Assembly (NCBI GenBank): GCA_023333565.1
Contig: JAJKFH010000948.1
Coordinates: 930,001-994,000 of the forward strand
Origin: Puffinus mauretanicus
Lineage: Eukaryota; Chordata; Aves; Procellariiformes; Procellariidae
DNA length: 64,000 nucleotides
Reading direction: 5' to 3'
Both the position numbers and the translations under genes were made by a program. Shown in pieces: positions 1-12,620 of this stretch; the first letter of the stretch is position 1; each line of letters begins with the position of its first letter. The notes beneath the pieces are model-generated. The model was not told the origin of the DNA. It made no database searches and saw only the letters and a list, made by a program, of their open reading frames with translations.

Positions 1-3000
1 TCATCTCTTTCAGCATGTATGGAAGTATTCCCCAGCTTCAGGGAACAGACGTGAAATCTGTGAAATGAAGGCTCCTTTTTAACAAACGTAGTCTTAGTAT
101 TGATTTGTCCACTTACTAACTTATATTTTGATTATAATTTCTTTGTTTGCAAAGTACAGAACATAATTTGTTGCTAAACAAATTATAAGTTAACGTAGGC
201 TTTTTTTTTTTTGCAACAAGGCATGTATGATGCTCTTATTTATTTTGATATCAAATACTATCTGCATTCTTTATTATATTACGGTAGTTTTAGCAGTTAG
301 CGCTACATTGCTAGAGCTGTACCACATATGTTAATAGTTTATTTACTAGTTGGCATTGATCTCTTGTTCCGTGCTGTTAGTTCTAAAATCTGGGGCTCTG
401 TTGCTTACCTCTAAATTACTGATCCCTCAGCCATGAAATATGTTTCAGGTTGTTTTGATACTGTGTAGTTGTAAGCTTAGAATATTTTAAACCCAGCACT
501 GCCGTGTGTGTTGATTTATTTATTATTTAGATAGTGCAACTCATTCAAATGCAGAAGACATTTGCAATGTCTCCTGCACTGTCTTTCTGGGAGTTACCTC
601 TCCTTGAATAATTACTGTGGGCTCATACTTCGCAATCTTTAGGCAAGTAACTTATGGATGAATTGGTTTATTTTGCAGAGTCCTTTGTTCACTGGACTTA
701 TCTGAGAGAGAGTGTATTTAGGTCTTTGAACAAGAGAATGTCTCGTGGATTACCCACCAATGGCTTCCTCTGACCAGGAAAGAAGTGATGCTGAATATGG
801 AGAGAGAGTGGCCATCATCTCTGTTCTACTCTGACTTGACTATAAAGTCAATCGGAGCTAATTGTATTAGCGTAATTCAGCCCTCTTACAAATTCATCTG
901 AACTGATCGGAAAAGTAGAGAAAGATGACTCTGCAGGAAAGTATCCGAATTGTTCATTCACACTACTATAACGCTGAAGATGATGACAATTTAAGGGCGC
1001 TCCCAGAACTACCCTGCTTCCATGTTGTTTGGTCCAGCTGCATTGAATGCGTTCTGGTATTTAAAAAACCCAACCAAACAAAAACCAACTTTTTATGATG
1101 AGAAGCACAGAGGTAGTACTCCTTCCTTGCTGTCCTGTCGTGCATCTCGTTATCGTGTTCTGAATGTGCCCACACAACGCTTACAGGCAGAAGTAAGCTT
1201 GTTCTGTTTGTGGTTCAAGCTGGCTGGCTGGGAGCCAGCTCCCATCTGAAAGCAATGCAACTTTTCAGTTCGGTACCGTGCCAAACTTAAGTTAACACAA
1301 CTCCGCAGTGTCTACAAGTCTTATTTTTTCCCGTGGGTTTGTTGGACAGCTTGGAGATCATGAGGTATAGCCATTCTGCAAAAGATGACATAACTATGCT
1401 CTTCGTCACATATGTCTTTTGTTTCTTTGGCAAGCAATGAATTGAGATTCTTGGTTAGAAACTTAAAGGCTGTTCAGTTTTTCTCTTCTACCTACATGCC
1501 CAAACCCATTTGCTGTTTGGAACTTCTAACAACATTGTGTTCAATTGCTGTTTTTGTGACTGCAGCACTTCAAAAATGGGGTATGGAATGGTATAGAAAA
1601 CCAAAGTCAAGAATTTGCAAGTTAGAAAATTTGTAGCTAACTTTAAAACTGGAAAATGTAACCCAGAGGTTTTATATCTGCTTCATGATAGTTTAATTCA
1701 CATCCCATTTGCAAGCTAGGCACCCAGGAAACACAGGAGGCGCCTGTGGGAAGTTAGCGTTAAGTGACTTGTTAATCACAGCTGAGTGAAGGGTTAGCGC
1801 TGCCCCCAAGCTTTGGCTGGAAACCTCAACTCCATCGTTCTCTCCTCTACAACCCTCAGTGTTACCAAAGTGAGAACCTACCTGTAGATAACCTCTCCCT
1901 CCCCCAGCCACTCCAGCTATAGAGAAGTGTGGAACAGAAGCAGGGCTGAACATGGGAGATGTTGGAGAAGGGGGGAGCAGCAGCAACAGGCTGGTGGGTG
2001 AAACTGAAGCAGCTTCCAGCATTGACTCATGAGCCTGAGCAAGTAACGCAACTGAGTCCAAGCATCAGGTGACAGACCAGTAGTGGCTGAGTAACAAGGA
2101 GTGGAAGCAGGAATTTGAAGTACTTGTGGTCAGCTTGAGCTCTGCAAGGGTCACCGTTCAAACATGTTTTCCTGCCCTGCAAGAAAATTTCGAGTCTGTT
2201 GGTTGGCTGCACTGTTTCCATGTTTATCGCAAAGGACCACTTGTTGCAGGAACTTAATTGGTGGCAGGCCACCAAATTCCTTTGACCCTTCAAATGGGAT
2301 AGCAATAGAAGCTAAAGTGACATTTTTTTTTTTAACCCTTTTTTTCACCCCCCCTCTAAGGGAGTCCTGATATTCTTGAGAATACAAACAGAATTTGTTT
2401 TTATCAGCAACACTATCTCTCTGCTGGTTTCAGAAGCTTGGAAGTGATCTTATTCAGAAATTAAAGGTCGATCCTTTTGAAAGAAGGGGTGATGAAGTCA
2501 CGAGGGTGCAGGCATTAATCAGACCTGCTTGCTGTCAAGCAGGTTCTGTGTTCCCTGGATAATCGGAAAGCTTGGCTGCTGCTTTGTCATTTAGAAAAGC
2601 TAGCATGCATTTACAGCTATAGAGGAGAGAAGGTACTTTTTTTTTTCTAAAGATGCCTCTAAATAGCTCTGGTCATTTCTACGTGTCTGTTAGTTGGGGC
2701 TGAAAACCACGGAGTAATGGGTAATGTTCTCTGTAGCAAGGAATTCTGATCCCAGTTGCAAGATTAAAGTGTGACCTGCTCCTTTTTAGCACCAGGCCTT
2801 TGTTTCAATATTTGTAGGAATTTGGTTGAAGGGCTTGACCTGGTCAGCCATTAAAATGCAGTTTTTTAACACTTGTTCCAAAACCTGGTAACAGTTTCTT
2901 TTTCGAAATGTGCAAGGCTGTGATTTACAGCCCCTGCTCTCCTGCCCTGGGTGGCACTGTCAGGACCTGCGACTGCTCCAGCCCGTGGATGGGTTGGCAG

Positions 3001-4103
3001 GTGTGATCGCAGTGCCTGGACTGTGCCTTTTGATTCCACAGGTCTCTTGTCTATCAAAGGTGGTGTTGACCATGCGTTTCATTATCCAAAAATCTTTTTT
3101 TTGGGTCGGTGGCTGCAAGCTTAGCAACTTTAACCTTGGATTTTGAAAGGTGTATTATTGTTATTATTATTGTTACTGCTATTATTATTTATTTTAAAGA
3201 AAGCCTTACCTGAGATGAGAGGTTGGTATCTAGTCATTCTTTTAATTGATTACCTAAATTTAACAGTTCAATTACTTGAGCCTCCTTTTTTTTTTTTTTT
3301 GTTTTTGTTTTTTTGATTTTCATATTAATTTTAACTTTTAATTTCTCTTTTGTTGTTGTGGGAAGAGGGATAGAGCTGATGTGTATGCAGGATCAGCCTC
3401 TTGCTTATCTTTGGTTCATAACTGTGTGCTTAAGAACCTGGGGGAGTTTCAGATTTAGCAGTTTGTTCTGCTTGGTTGGAAGGTCTGATGTTGACCATGA
3501 TAATTATATGTATAACTTCCTCCTGCTCTTCACATTGAGGAAGAAGATGAGCTATGGATTTTGATTCTTCAGCTTTAATTGGGACTGGATGAGAGGGCAA
3601 GCAAATAGAAGATTACCTTTTCCTGCACTATTGTTCTCCTCTCATTCATCTTTGTGACTAATTTTTTCAAACCTGTGTGTATGTAGCAGTACCAAGACCA
3701 ACTTTTCGGTGATCCTGACTTTGTTGCTTTATAATTGAATTTTTACCTTTTTGGGTTCAAACTTCTTTAAAAATTCTTGTGGGTGAAACAGTTATTAATC
3801 TAATCTTTCAGAATTTGATTTTTTTTTTTTTTTGGTGGCTTAACTATAATGAGTGTTGCCATCTGTTGCAGACCTGTAGAACTTTATGCCTTCCTTGTTG
3901 GAGATTATGGAATACATTTTATGGGTGGGGAAGAGAGGAAGAAATGGGGGAGTGCATTTTTCCTGCCACATGGAAGATGGAAATACATCCTCTTCTCCAA
4001 TTCAGAGGACCTCATTGCCCAATAATCTTCACCTGGTATTTTAATGTACGATTGACACAGGGCGCTGTTGCCGTTCTTCATCTACTGTTTTTAATAATTG
4101 CAG
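1..4103. other. AT-rich non-coding stretch with T-runs and a TTA microsatellite
   Basis: No recognisable gene or repeat family is visible. The stretch holds several T homopolymers on the + strand (for example 201-212 and 3286-3300) and an imperfect TTA/ATT microsatellite at about 3152-3197. Two short ORFs starting at 762 and 925 lie in a slightly less AT-rich patch and are discussed under findings; neither is supported as a gene. The stretch ends at a good candidate splice acceptor (AG at 4102-4103). Confidence 0.6.
3152..3197. repeat. Imperfect (TTA)n microsatellite
   Basis: Runs of ATT/TTA units interrupted by TTG and CTG units. This is an ordinary AT-rich simple repeat with no flanking retroposon visible. 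Confidence 0.75.
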
Positions 4104-4361
4104 GGCCAGCGCCCCAGTCTGATTTGGAAGAGTTCATCAGAAATTGGCAGTTACAGGAGGGATGCTCCTTCCCGTCTGTCTGCCGAGGGCTTGTCCTCAC
4201 ACATACCTCGGGCATACGGTTTGCCAGGTTTGATGCTGGATTGGAACGGGCCTCGCTGTCGCAGACCTGGATTTGCTCAGTCTGTCTATGACATTGCAAA
4301 TTTGTATTTACTTTCCAAAGTACTCAGGCAGTGTCAAGATTTTGATCAAAAATCAATCTGA
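4104..4361 (+). other. Exon-like GC-rich block (candidate internal or terminal exon)
   Basis: A pyrimidine-containing tract ends in TTGCAG at 4098-4103, resembling a 3' splice acceptor. From 4104 the frame is open to a TGA at 4359-4361. In the same frame two TAA codons lie just upstream of the acceptor, so the open frame begins almost exactly at the AG. The start of the translation contains RPSLIWKSSSEIGSYRRDA and continues serine/arginine-rich. A weak donor, CAG|GTTTGA, sits after 4227 and would give a 124-nt exon; alternatively the block is a terminal exon ending at the TGA. I count eight CpG dinucleotides between 4104 and 4275, while the flanks are AT-rich and CpG-poor. I do not recognise the protein. 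It could also be a fragment of an unknown repeat or a chance GC-rich patch. Confidence 0.25.
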
Positions 4362-5364
4362 ATTTCTGTTCAAGACACGTAGCTTACATTTGTGCAGCCT
4401 CTAGTCTCCTCTCTAAGCTTTACAAGCAGCTTCAAAATTTACAAATTTCCTTAGATCATACTATTTATTATTTTATTATTATTATTGGTATTTTAGACAA
4501 GATTTTAAGCACTGCAAAGAGTAAAGGACGACACATATATGACAGAATGATTATGTGGCTACTAAACGAAAATAAAGGAAAATGTGAAAAGAAAGAGTAG
4601 GTAATTAAGGATTGTTTTAAAGCACACTGACAGGAAGCTCACTTATCAGGATGGAAAATCAGACATAACTTTAGAGAATGTTTTGAGGAGGGTTTTGGAG
4701 TATCTGCAGAATGAACATGAATACGTATTCCATGCCAGAGGAATGTTTTCTTGGTGCCAGGTAATTTTTTTGTTGTCTTGACTGATTTTTTTTTTTTTTT
4801 TTTTTTTAAATCATCTTAATGTAGATAAGGTTAAAAAAAGCCACAAAACCCTCTTGACTACATTGTTTTCAGTCTGTTCTTTCTGACTTTGTTTGCCTAT
4901 TGACAACCCTGTCTTATCTTGGTTTTGAATCCCTGATGTTTTCTAGTCATGTGATTGAACTAAATAATATATTTAGGCTTACTGCAAGACTTAGGATTAA
5001 AGGAGAAGTTTACAAGAGGCCGGTTTTCCAGTATTACAGTGACTCTTGTACTTGTGAAACTCCGTTCTTTTTCCTCACTTCTCTGTGTCTCTCTGCAAAA
5101 AAGTGTATAAATCCCACCTTTACGTGAGTCTTTTTTTAATCCAGTAGGCCTGCTGTATGCATTACAAGAAAGGCATCGTGTGTTTGCATGAAAAGTGTGT
5201 GATATGGGTCATTATCAATGATTAGATCTATCGTGCAGACCACCCTTACATGAGTTATTGGAGGGTATTGTAGGGAACTGATGTACTGCTCTGTCAGCCA
5301 GCTTTGGGATAGGCCAGTGAATTTCAGGGCTGTTTGCTAAGAGGAGGCAGAGTGGAGGTTGGAA
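4362..5364. other. AT-rich non-coding stretch
   Basis: Contains an ATT microsatellite at about 4462-4487 and a T22 run at 4786-4807. No gene, repeat family or RNA gene is recognised. Confidence 0.6.
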
Positions 5365-5705
5365 ATCATCGTAGAGTCAGACTGATAGGGTTGGAAGGGA
5401 CCTTTAGAGATCATCTAGTCCAACCTCACTGCCGTGGGGAGGGACATCTTCAACTAGATCAGATTGCTCAAAGCCCCGTCCAGCCTGACCTTGAACACTT
5501 CCAACGATGGGGCATCCACAGCTTCTCTGAGCAACCTGTTCCAGTGTTTCACCACCCTCATCATAAAAAAATTTCTTCTGTATGTCCAATCTAAATCTTT
5601 CTGTTTAAAACCATTGCCCCTTGCCCTGTCACTATGGGCCTTGGTAAAAAGTCTCTCTCTGTCTTTATTATAAGCCTCCTTTATATATTGAAAGGCCCAA
5701 ATGTT
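5365..5705 (-). mobile_element. CR1 LINE 3' end, 5'-truncated, antisense
   Basis: Read on the minus strand, the segment gives the C-terminal tail of CR1 ORF2, including the hallmark RRNFFMMRVVKHWNRL followed by a variant of the PSLEVFK motif. A stop comes at about 5454, then the short CR1 3' UTR with the conserved 'ggactagatgatct...ggtcccttccaacc' region. The minus-strand 3' end near 5366 is a degraded octamer tail (TCTACGATGA). The endonuclease and reverse-transcriptase domains are absent, as is usual for 5'-truncated CR1 insertions. The minus-strand frame stays open to about 5975, but upstream of about 5705 I see no CR1 similarity, so that extension is probably chance. The substitutions and imperfect tail suggest an older insertion than the copies at 25.9 and 60.1 kb. 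Confidence 0.9.
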
Positions 5706-6219
5706 GGTTTCCAGTGCAGCATCTCTATGGGTTTTCCCATCTGTGTCACAGATTTTTTTTTTTTGTTTGTTTGTTGCCAATACAGGCCTGTAAGTATATT
5801 CTCTCTCTTCTGCTTCTTCCATCTTGTTCCAGTCTTGCTTGTCCCCCACCAGTGCCTTGTTTTTGCTCACCCAGCCAGCCCGCCTTGCCTTTGCAGGCTT
5901 TTTGTGCCCTGTCTGCTCTCTCTGTTGTTCAGTCCCGACCTGTCCTCCTGAAGGCTTGCTGTCCTGTCTCCGCACAGTCCTTCCCTCCCTTCTGCTCCAG
6001 CTAATCCCAAACTCATTACCCTAGATAATCTGGCTTTTACTCTTTTTTCCTTCAGTAATGCAGTGTCCTTCAGTTGTTTTTTCACAGGCCAACCTTTCAA
6101 TTTCTTCTCTGTTCCATCTCTGATTTCTTATCAAAGTTTGTTTTGTCCTCCTCCGCCCCTTCCTTTTATCTTGGACCTAATAGACCAAAAGATCCCGAAG
6201 AATAATTTTATTATACCAG

Positions 6220-6255
6220 AATAATAATATTATTATTATTATTCCCCCCCCACCC
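6220..6255. repeat. (AAT)/(ATT) self-complementary repeat followed by a C-run
   Basis: AATAATAATATTATTATTATT can fold on itself and is followed directly by seven C residues and another C-rich run. This is a simple repeat with no associated element. Confidence 0.7.
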
Positions 6256-9200
6256 CTGCCTTGTGTTTTCCCTCCTGAGCCTTATGTGGCTGTGATGGTC
6301 TCTTTAACCAGCCAAAAGAATCTGAATTTCAGGTCAAATGAACCCCATCTTGCAGGGGTAGGTAGTTCTCTGCTCATGCCTTTTTTCCAGGAGATACTGC
6401 CTCAACTGAACCATTTCCTTACCTCTAAATAGCTTCCTATCCCTCTTCTTTTCTTCCTTTCTCATCAAGCATCATCCCTCTTCTTTCTCTACTTGGGTGT
6501 CTCAAGAGCGTCACTGCTAGTGCAGGAGAGTCTCTGCCTCCCACTCTCAGTCTCTCTGAGTTTCATCCCTGCTGCAGCTGGATCTATGGTCTCGCTTCCA
6601 CCGGTTTTCATCTGAGGGAGCGTGCTCTGCAACGTCCACGTGTGAGCAGGCTGGCCAACTGTTGGTGTTGAAAGATGTGATTTATAATACCTGTATTTGT
6701 CTCATAGCATTTGACTTTGGCCTAAAGAGAGAGGTAAGTGGAGAAAGCATAGACTTTAGCTGAAATACAATATTCTGTTGTTCTCCAAACATACTGTGTT
6801 TATGATCCAGGATAATTCAGCTAAAAGGATCTGGAAACTTTCAGAAAAAAATGTGGCATTTAATGGTTTTACTTCTTATTTTCTGAAGCAGTAGTAAGCT
6901 CGCACCCTTTCACTTTTTGATAGGTGAACCAGCTGGGGCTCAGAGGGTCAGAAGGGCCGATCTGTAAGAGCAAAAGATCTCAGTCAATTTGGACAGGCTG
7001 TATTTGTTCCAAGAGCTGGGCCATACACCTGGTGGATGACAGCTTTTCCAAAGGAGCCAGAGTTTGGCTGGGAAAGACTTCATTCCACCCTGTGGAGAGT
7101 GTGTTGTACTGACTGGGGAAAAAAGTCAACATGATAGATACCACTCAAGATCACTCTGGACGTTTTTGTTGTCACCAGCAGATGATGAAAGATCAGCTCG
7201 TAGTGCAGGACTGGAACGTGGCCAGGACCATAGAGATTGCTAGACAAGTTACTTATGTGACTGAAATGCTTGGCCTGAGCCTGACGTTGCCTTTTTTTCT
7301 CCTTAACCACTACAGAGTGGAGGTGACATGCTTCCTATTAATAGTGCACCATAACAAGCGGTATGTAAAGGATATAAGTAACATTTGCGCTCCCATCCCT
7401 TAACACACTTATTCAATGCAAGATGTCAAAATATGTGACTAACAAATGGTGGAAAGTCTCTGTGAAGAATGTCAATAGGCTTTCTGTTTTCACATTTCCA
7501 TTTAGAAATTATTCATAACACTCCAAACAGACAGCGCTGTAAATGGTAGTAATTTTTCTGTGTGTTTACTGCATGATAGTATCTGCTTAATAACTCTCAG
7601 TCAGCATTCAATCATAGGTGCTGAAGTTTAACCCCATAACACTTTGACTAATGCGGAAGATGATGATCTCTGTCCTGTGCTCCAGAACAGAGGGAAACTG
7701 AAATGGCAGAACTGTAAAAATATTGCGTCAGTCAATATTTGCCTTTACACAAACATACTGAAGTTGGACAGTGTTGTAGATGTTCGGCTCTAGGTGGTGT
7801 CTAGTAATTATGTGGAAATAGATTTTGCTTTTCCTTCTCCAGCCTGACTCAAGATGCAGCCTGACAAGATGCCCCCAAGATTATCTGTGTGCTTGCTGCC
7901 CCTGCAAGGGCAGTCCTAGTTCTGGCTGTGTGTTGGGTCGTCCTCTATTGAACAGACTCGCTTGGCTGGTGACCGGACTCGCCCAAAAATGAGAACAGTT
8001 TTCTGTTGCTCGGAGGGATGAACTGGCTTGCAAAGCATTGCAGTGAGCTCTGAGGAGTGGGCAAAGCAAGGGTGAAGGGGGAGCGGGTCCATCCCTTCTG
8101 GCAGCAGTAAGCTCTTTGCTCAGCTCAGCCACCTTGGTTGACTATATGGCAAATTTAGGTGGAATTCAGAGCAGCAATAGGAAGACGCTTGGTGCCCCGT
8201 CCTTCCCCTGTCACCAAAGGCAGTGGACTGTCTCGGAGAACAGTCTTTACAATGGTATAGCGTGAGCAAGACCCTGTATTTTCCGTAACCTTGGTCCAGG
8301 CAGTGACGGAACTGTTCAGCTGAAAGGTGCCCAAGCTGTTCAATCTGCAGTTCCCATGAGAGGCTGCAGTCCAAGAGGGTGAAAACAGGATCTTATTGTC
8401 TGAGGTGTCAGACGGCCTTGGTAGTTGGCAGTGCCATCCCACCAGCTCCAGCAGCTCTGCTGGTGCAGAGCACGGGCAGGAGGGGGTTGGGCGTAGGGGA
8501 AAGGAGACAGGACCGCGGAGGGAAAGAGATAGAGAGGAACATGGAGGGGGGAGAAGTAAAGAAAATGGTGAAAAAGACAAGTGGAGTAGAAATAAACTCT
8601 TGCATGCTTTTTATGTTGCTTTAATATTTTATAAGGACAATGTGGTAAAAAACAAATGATAAGAAAACATAATTACTCACATTCCCAAAACCCTCTTGTC
8701 TGATTGCCCTGCACTGCAGTGCCTGTAGGATTCTCCGTCGTATTTCACTGAAAACATTTTGGTTTGGTAGGTGTCACCTCGGTGCGAGGCGGTGGTGAGG
8801 GTCACGCTAGCTGTGGGGCAGCTGGCAGGAGCACCCAGCACCATTGCTCCTCCAGCCCTGCGTTAGGTAGGAGGGAATGCGAGAGTCGTGCCAGCCCGCC
8901 TGACCTTGCTGCTTGCTTGTTCTGTGGGCCAGTGTGGGAGCTGGGCAGTTGGGATGGCTTTCCTTTCTCCTCCTGGGGTTGGTTTGTACATCCGCTGGCT
9001 GTAACAGGGAGCAACCCATACGTTCACAGTCTGAGGAATATCAGAGTATGCAGGCGGTGTGGGTTGTGGTGCTGAGGGGAAGGGTATTTTTAAACACACT
9101 AAAATAGGATGTGAGGTGAGAGGATCTGTTATGTACCAGTCTGACCTGAACAAAGAATTGAGCTACTGCTGTTGGCTTTGGGGGGAGCTATTTTTCATGG

Positions 9201-12200
9201 AAGCCTTCTGGGAGGGCTTGCGTCGACATTATTGTTATAGTCCTGGGCTGCTTTGCTGAAGCAAATCTCTTGATTATTACTGGTTTAGCTTGCATTTTGA
9301 AGAAACCTTGGATCACAAACATTGGATTCCTTTCCAATGAAACTAAATAAAACGATGCTCTCTATCTACTAATGGGCGTTCACTCCGGGAGACTAGACTA
9401 GAAATAGAATGAATTGAAACACCCCAAATGTATATGGTGTAATTATGGACATTGTGTCCTTAACTTTATTATTGGGGAAAAGTTTTATCCAGAAAAATAG
9501 CTTTTGGATATTTCTTGTTGGCTCATTAATTTTCAGTGGCTCGATGCCCTTCTTGTTTCAAGGGTATGTGGCTATAGTTACAGATGAGTTACAGGTGAAC
9601 CTTAGGCTCGGGAACAGGCTGTGGAAGGGCTGGTGGTAGAGGAGGTCCGCTTCTGTGTGAAATGCTGATTCCAAGTGGATCCACAGGGATCGGCAGCTTT
9701 CTGCAGCCTGAGCTGGATGCTAAGTTGATCAAGTCCTGTGCCAGATAGCGACAGTGTTGCCATGTTAGCCTGTGTTTGTACCAGCATAACAGTTTTGACT
9801 TCTGTTGCTATAATTATTATTCACTCTTGAGCCAATTGCCGTTGCACCAGATGGCGAAAGTGATCATGCTATGACTCTGCTTTGCCTTGTCTGAAAGTTC
9901 TCAGCATCCAACAGTGCCTGCAAAAAATGTAATCCACTTACTACTGAGCAATTCTGGAGATTTGGCTGCTTTATTGAGGTACTAATGAGAGCAAAGTTCC
10001 AAAAAATCTAATTAGGTTTTTTTATCTGCATGTACTGTATCATATGGACTTGCAGTACAGCCGAGTTTGATCTGTAGATGCATTACGGAAACTCACGTCA
10101 GCTGTTTGGAGTGTACGCACACACACGCACAAGACCTGGCCTTGGTTCCATTAACATATGATATGCATACGCATACTTTTTTTTCCCTCTGTATTTCATG
10201 CTGAATCCAGCAAACATGGAGAAAGAACTGAAGAAATGTTGTTCCTTCTTGAAATGTGTTCAATCTTCAGAGTGCGTAAATGGATGAACTGAAAAAAAGT
10301 TAATTTGATTGTTTTCCAACCTCCTTCCTCAAATAATTGACAGAAAGAGTCTAGTAATTTTCTTATGTCATGGCTGACTGCAAGAGGGAAGACGAGTTAC
10401 AGTGCTGCCAACGGTGCTTTCGTACATCGTATCAAAGTCGCGAAACAAACTGGTTAGTTTAAAATTCTGTGTAAATTGCTCCTTGGCATATACGGTTACC
10501 GGAAGTCTATTTTAGTAATTCCTGGCATTCCATATGTGTGATGGCGTTTTGGGTGGGGAGATGTGTTCTAGTCTAATGACAAACAAATAGCGATGCCATC
10601 TGTATTTGATTATAGCAAGGAGGATGTAGAGGAAACAATTCTTTGCTATGGGCTGAAGGGTCAGTCACTTTGAGGTTTTCTTCTTTGCCTGCCTTTAGGA
10701 GAAGCATAGGCTTCCACTTCCTTTTTAATGATGATTTTGTACAAAATATAAGTCTCTGAGGATGCATCTTTACTTGTAAATTAGTGTGCCCAGGAGCACT
10801 CTCTCACACTGAAGCCAAAGGGCACAAGACATCCTGCACTGATACTGTTACGCTTTCTAGCCTTGGGAGAGGGGACTGTATACATGGAATATTTCCCGGG
10901 TACTGCTGGCTCCTGGAGCATGCGTAGGAGGTGTTGGGATGAATGATAGCCAGCTCTGATGGAAGCTGTGTTGGGGGTCATTCTAATACACGTTATGGAT
11001 AATGAAATTTCCAGTGCCTGGGAATATTTATTGGTACTATGTAATCAGCTTGTGGAGATGTAGCCTTGGTGGCTTCTAATAGAGCACATACAGCTAGGTA
11101 AAAATGTTTGGGACAAATGATAATTATATTCTGATGGCAATAAAATTGCAAGTTGTAATGATGGTGCTTTCATGTCATGAGGTACTACTTGTGGATGAAT
11201 TAATGCCGACCTTTTAGCTGTCTGGTTTTAGGTCCATTTTTTAATATATTGATTTGATGTGTGCATGTGTGGCATTTGTGCTCTGCAAAATCTTCTAGTG
11301 GAACTGGGTTCAAGGTGTGAGTGAATTCTCTGCCAAATGTTGGTGATGCCTTTAAATGAAACCATGCTGTAGCCCATAGTTAGACCAGCATTGTTCTAAA
11401 TAACTAGCCAGGAGGTGTACACAGTGTGTTCACACAAGCTAATCTTCTGGATATGTTTCACAGGATTGTTTAACCTATTTGTTGAAAATAAAAATTCAGC
11501 TTATTTTTATTCTTTATTGAAGTGCCTGAAAAACCGTGATCAATTCTGCAGTGTATCAACTTGGTTATGGTAGTGGGAGCTTCACGGACAAAATGTTTTT
11601 TATAGCCGCTGTCCCATTACAGCTGCAGGGAGGCTGGCCTGGGATGCTTGTAAGTTTGTAAATGAGGACTCTCTGCTAGGCTTCCCCTTAACCTGGCAAG
11701 AAGAGTGTGAAGAACCTTTGGGTGTCTGCACCTTTTGGGAACGGGACGCATAGTAGGTTTTAGAGGGAGAGGCTGGAGATACATCACCCCTTCTGCTAAG
11801 AGGGTAAAAGGAGAGTGGGATGAAGGAGAACTGTTGTGTTTGCGGCACTACAGCAGCAGGAGCAGACGTTGGAACAGAGTGCAGTCACTCGCTCTATTTA
11901 GAAGAGCTCAGCTTTTACTCTGCCAAACTGGCTATGGCCTCTGTTATCTGTACGCATTGGTTTTTTGAAGAAGCAGGGAGAAGAAAGTTAATGGTGGCCA
12001 GTGCTCTTAGTTGTACTCTGAGACTGTGATTCACTTTTCAGACTGTCTTCAGAGCTGCTTTGGAACAGTTTCCAGAACAACATTTAAAGATAAAATTGAT
12101 TAAGGCTTCTATAAAAAAATGTGTGCTGTAACAAATTTCTCTGCTTAATCGAGCAAAATCCAAGCAGGTATGCATTTTAACCATAAATTAATATATTGAA

Positions 12201-12389
12201 TTTTTATATCTCCACTGAGTTTGTCTGAAGGGCAGTCATGGGAACAGAATACTGTCACTAAGCTCTGCTTTTAGGGACCACAGTTGCGAATTTTGGAGCT
12301 GTCTCCAGGCTGCCCTTGCAATCAATATTTACTGTAATTACAAATGAAATGAGGGAGACTTAAAGTGGCGGGTGCGTTTAATAACATAT

Positions 12390-12620
12390 TATAATAGCAT
12401 AGCAATGAATTGAGGATTAATCAAAACTTTTTAAACTGGTGCTGAATTGATTTAGTGATTTGCATTTGGCTTAGTGCTGTATGCCTGTTGACAATAATTT
12501 ACTTAAAAAATTGCATTGCAATTTCCTCTTAATTGCACATGGTATGCTTCAGGGTGACAGTGAAGATATTAAAATATGAGTAACAGATGTGATGTTTGCT
12601 AATGGAGCATCACATCCCAT
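12390..12620. promoter_or_regulatory. Candidate conserved non-coding element (weak)
   Basis: AT-rich, non-repetitive sequence without homopolymer slippage, containing several TAAT-type homeodomain cores and TTGCATTGCAATTT-like octamer/C/EBP half-site arrangements around 12510-12530. The call rests on composition and motif texture only. No comparison with other genomes could be made. Confidence 0.2.

Noticed and set aside
3779..4291. 170-codon plus-strand open frame across the 4.1-kb block
   Set aside because: It runs through a long T-run and AT-rich intron-like DNA, and it is in a different frame from the one that starts at the splice-like acceptor. Its 5' half has no coding character.
5454..5975. 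173-codon minus-strand open frame as a gene
   Set aside because: Its C-terminal part is the CR1 ORF2 tail, and the N-terminal extension shows no domain. It is transposon sequence plus chance read-through.
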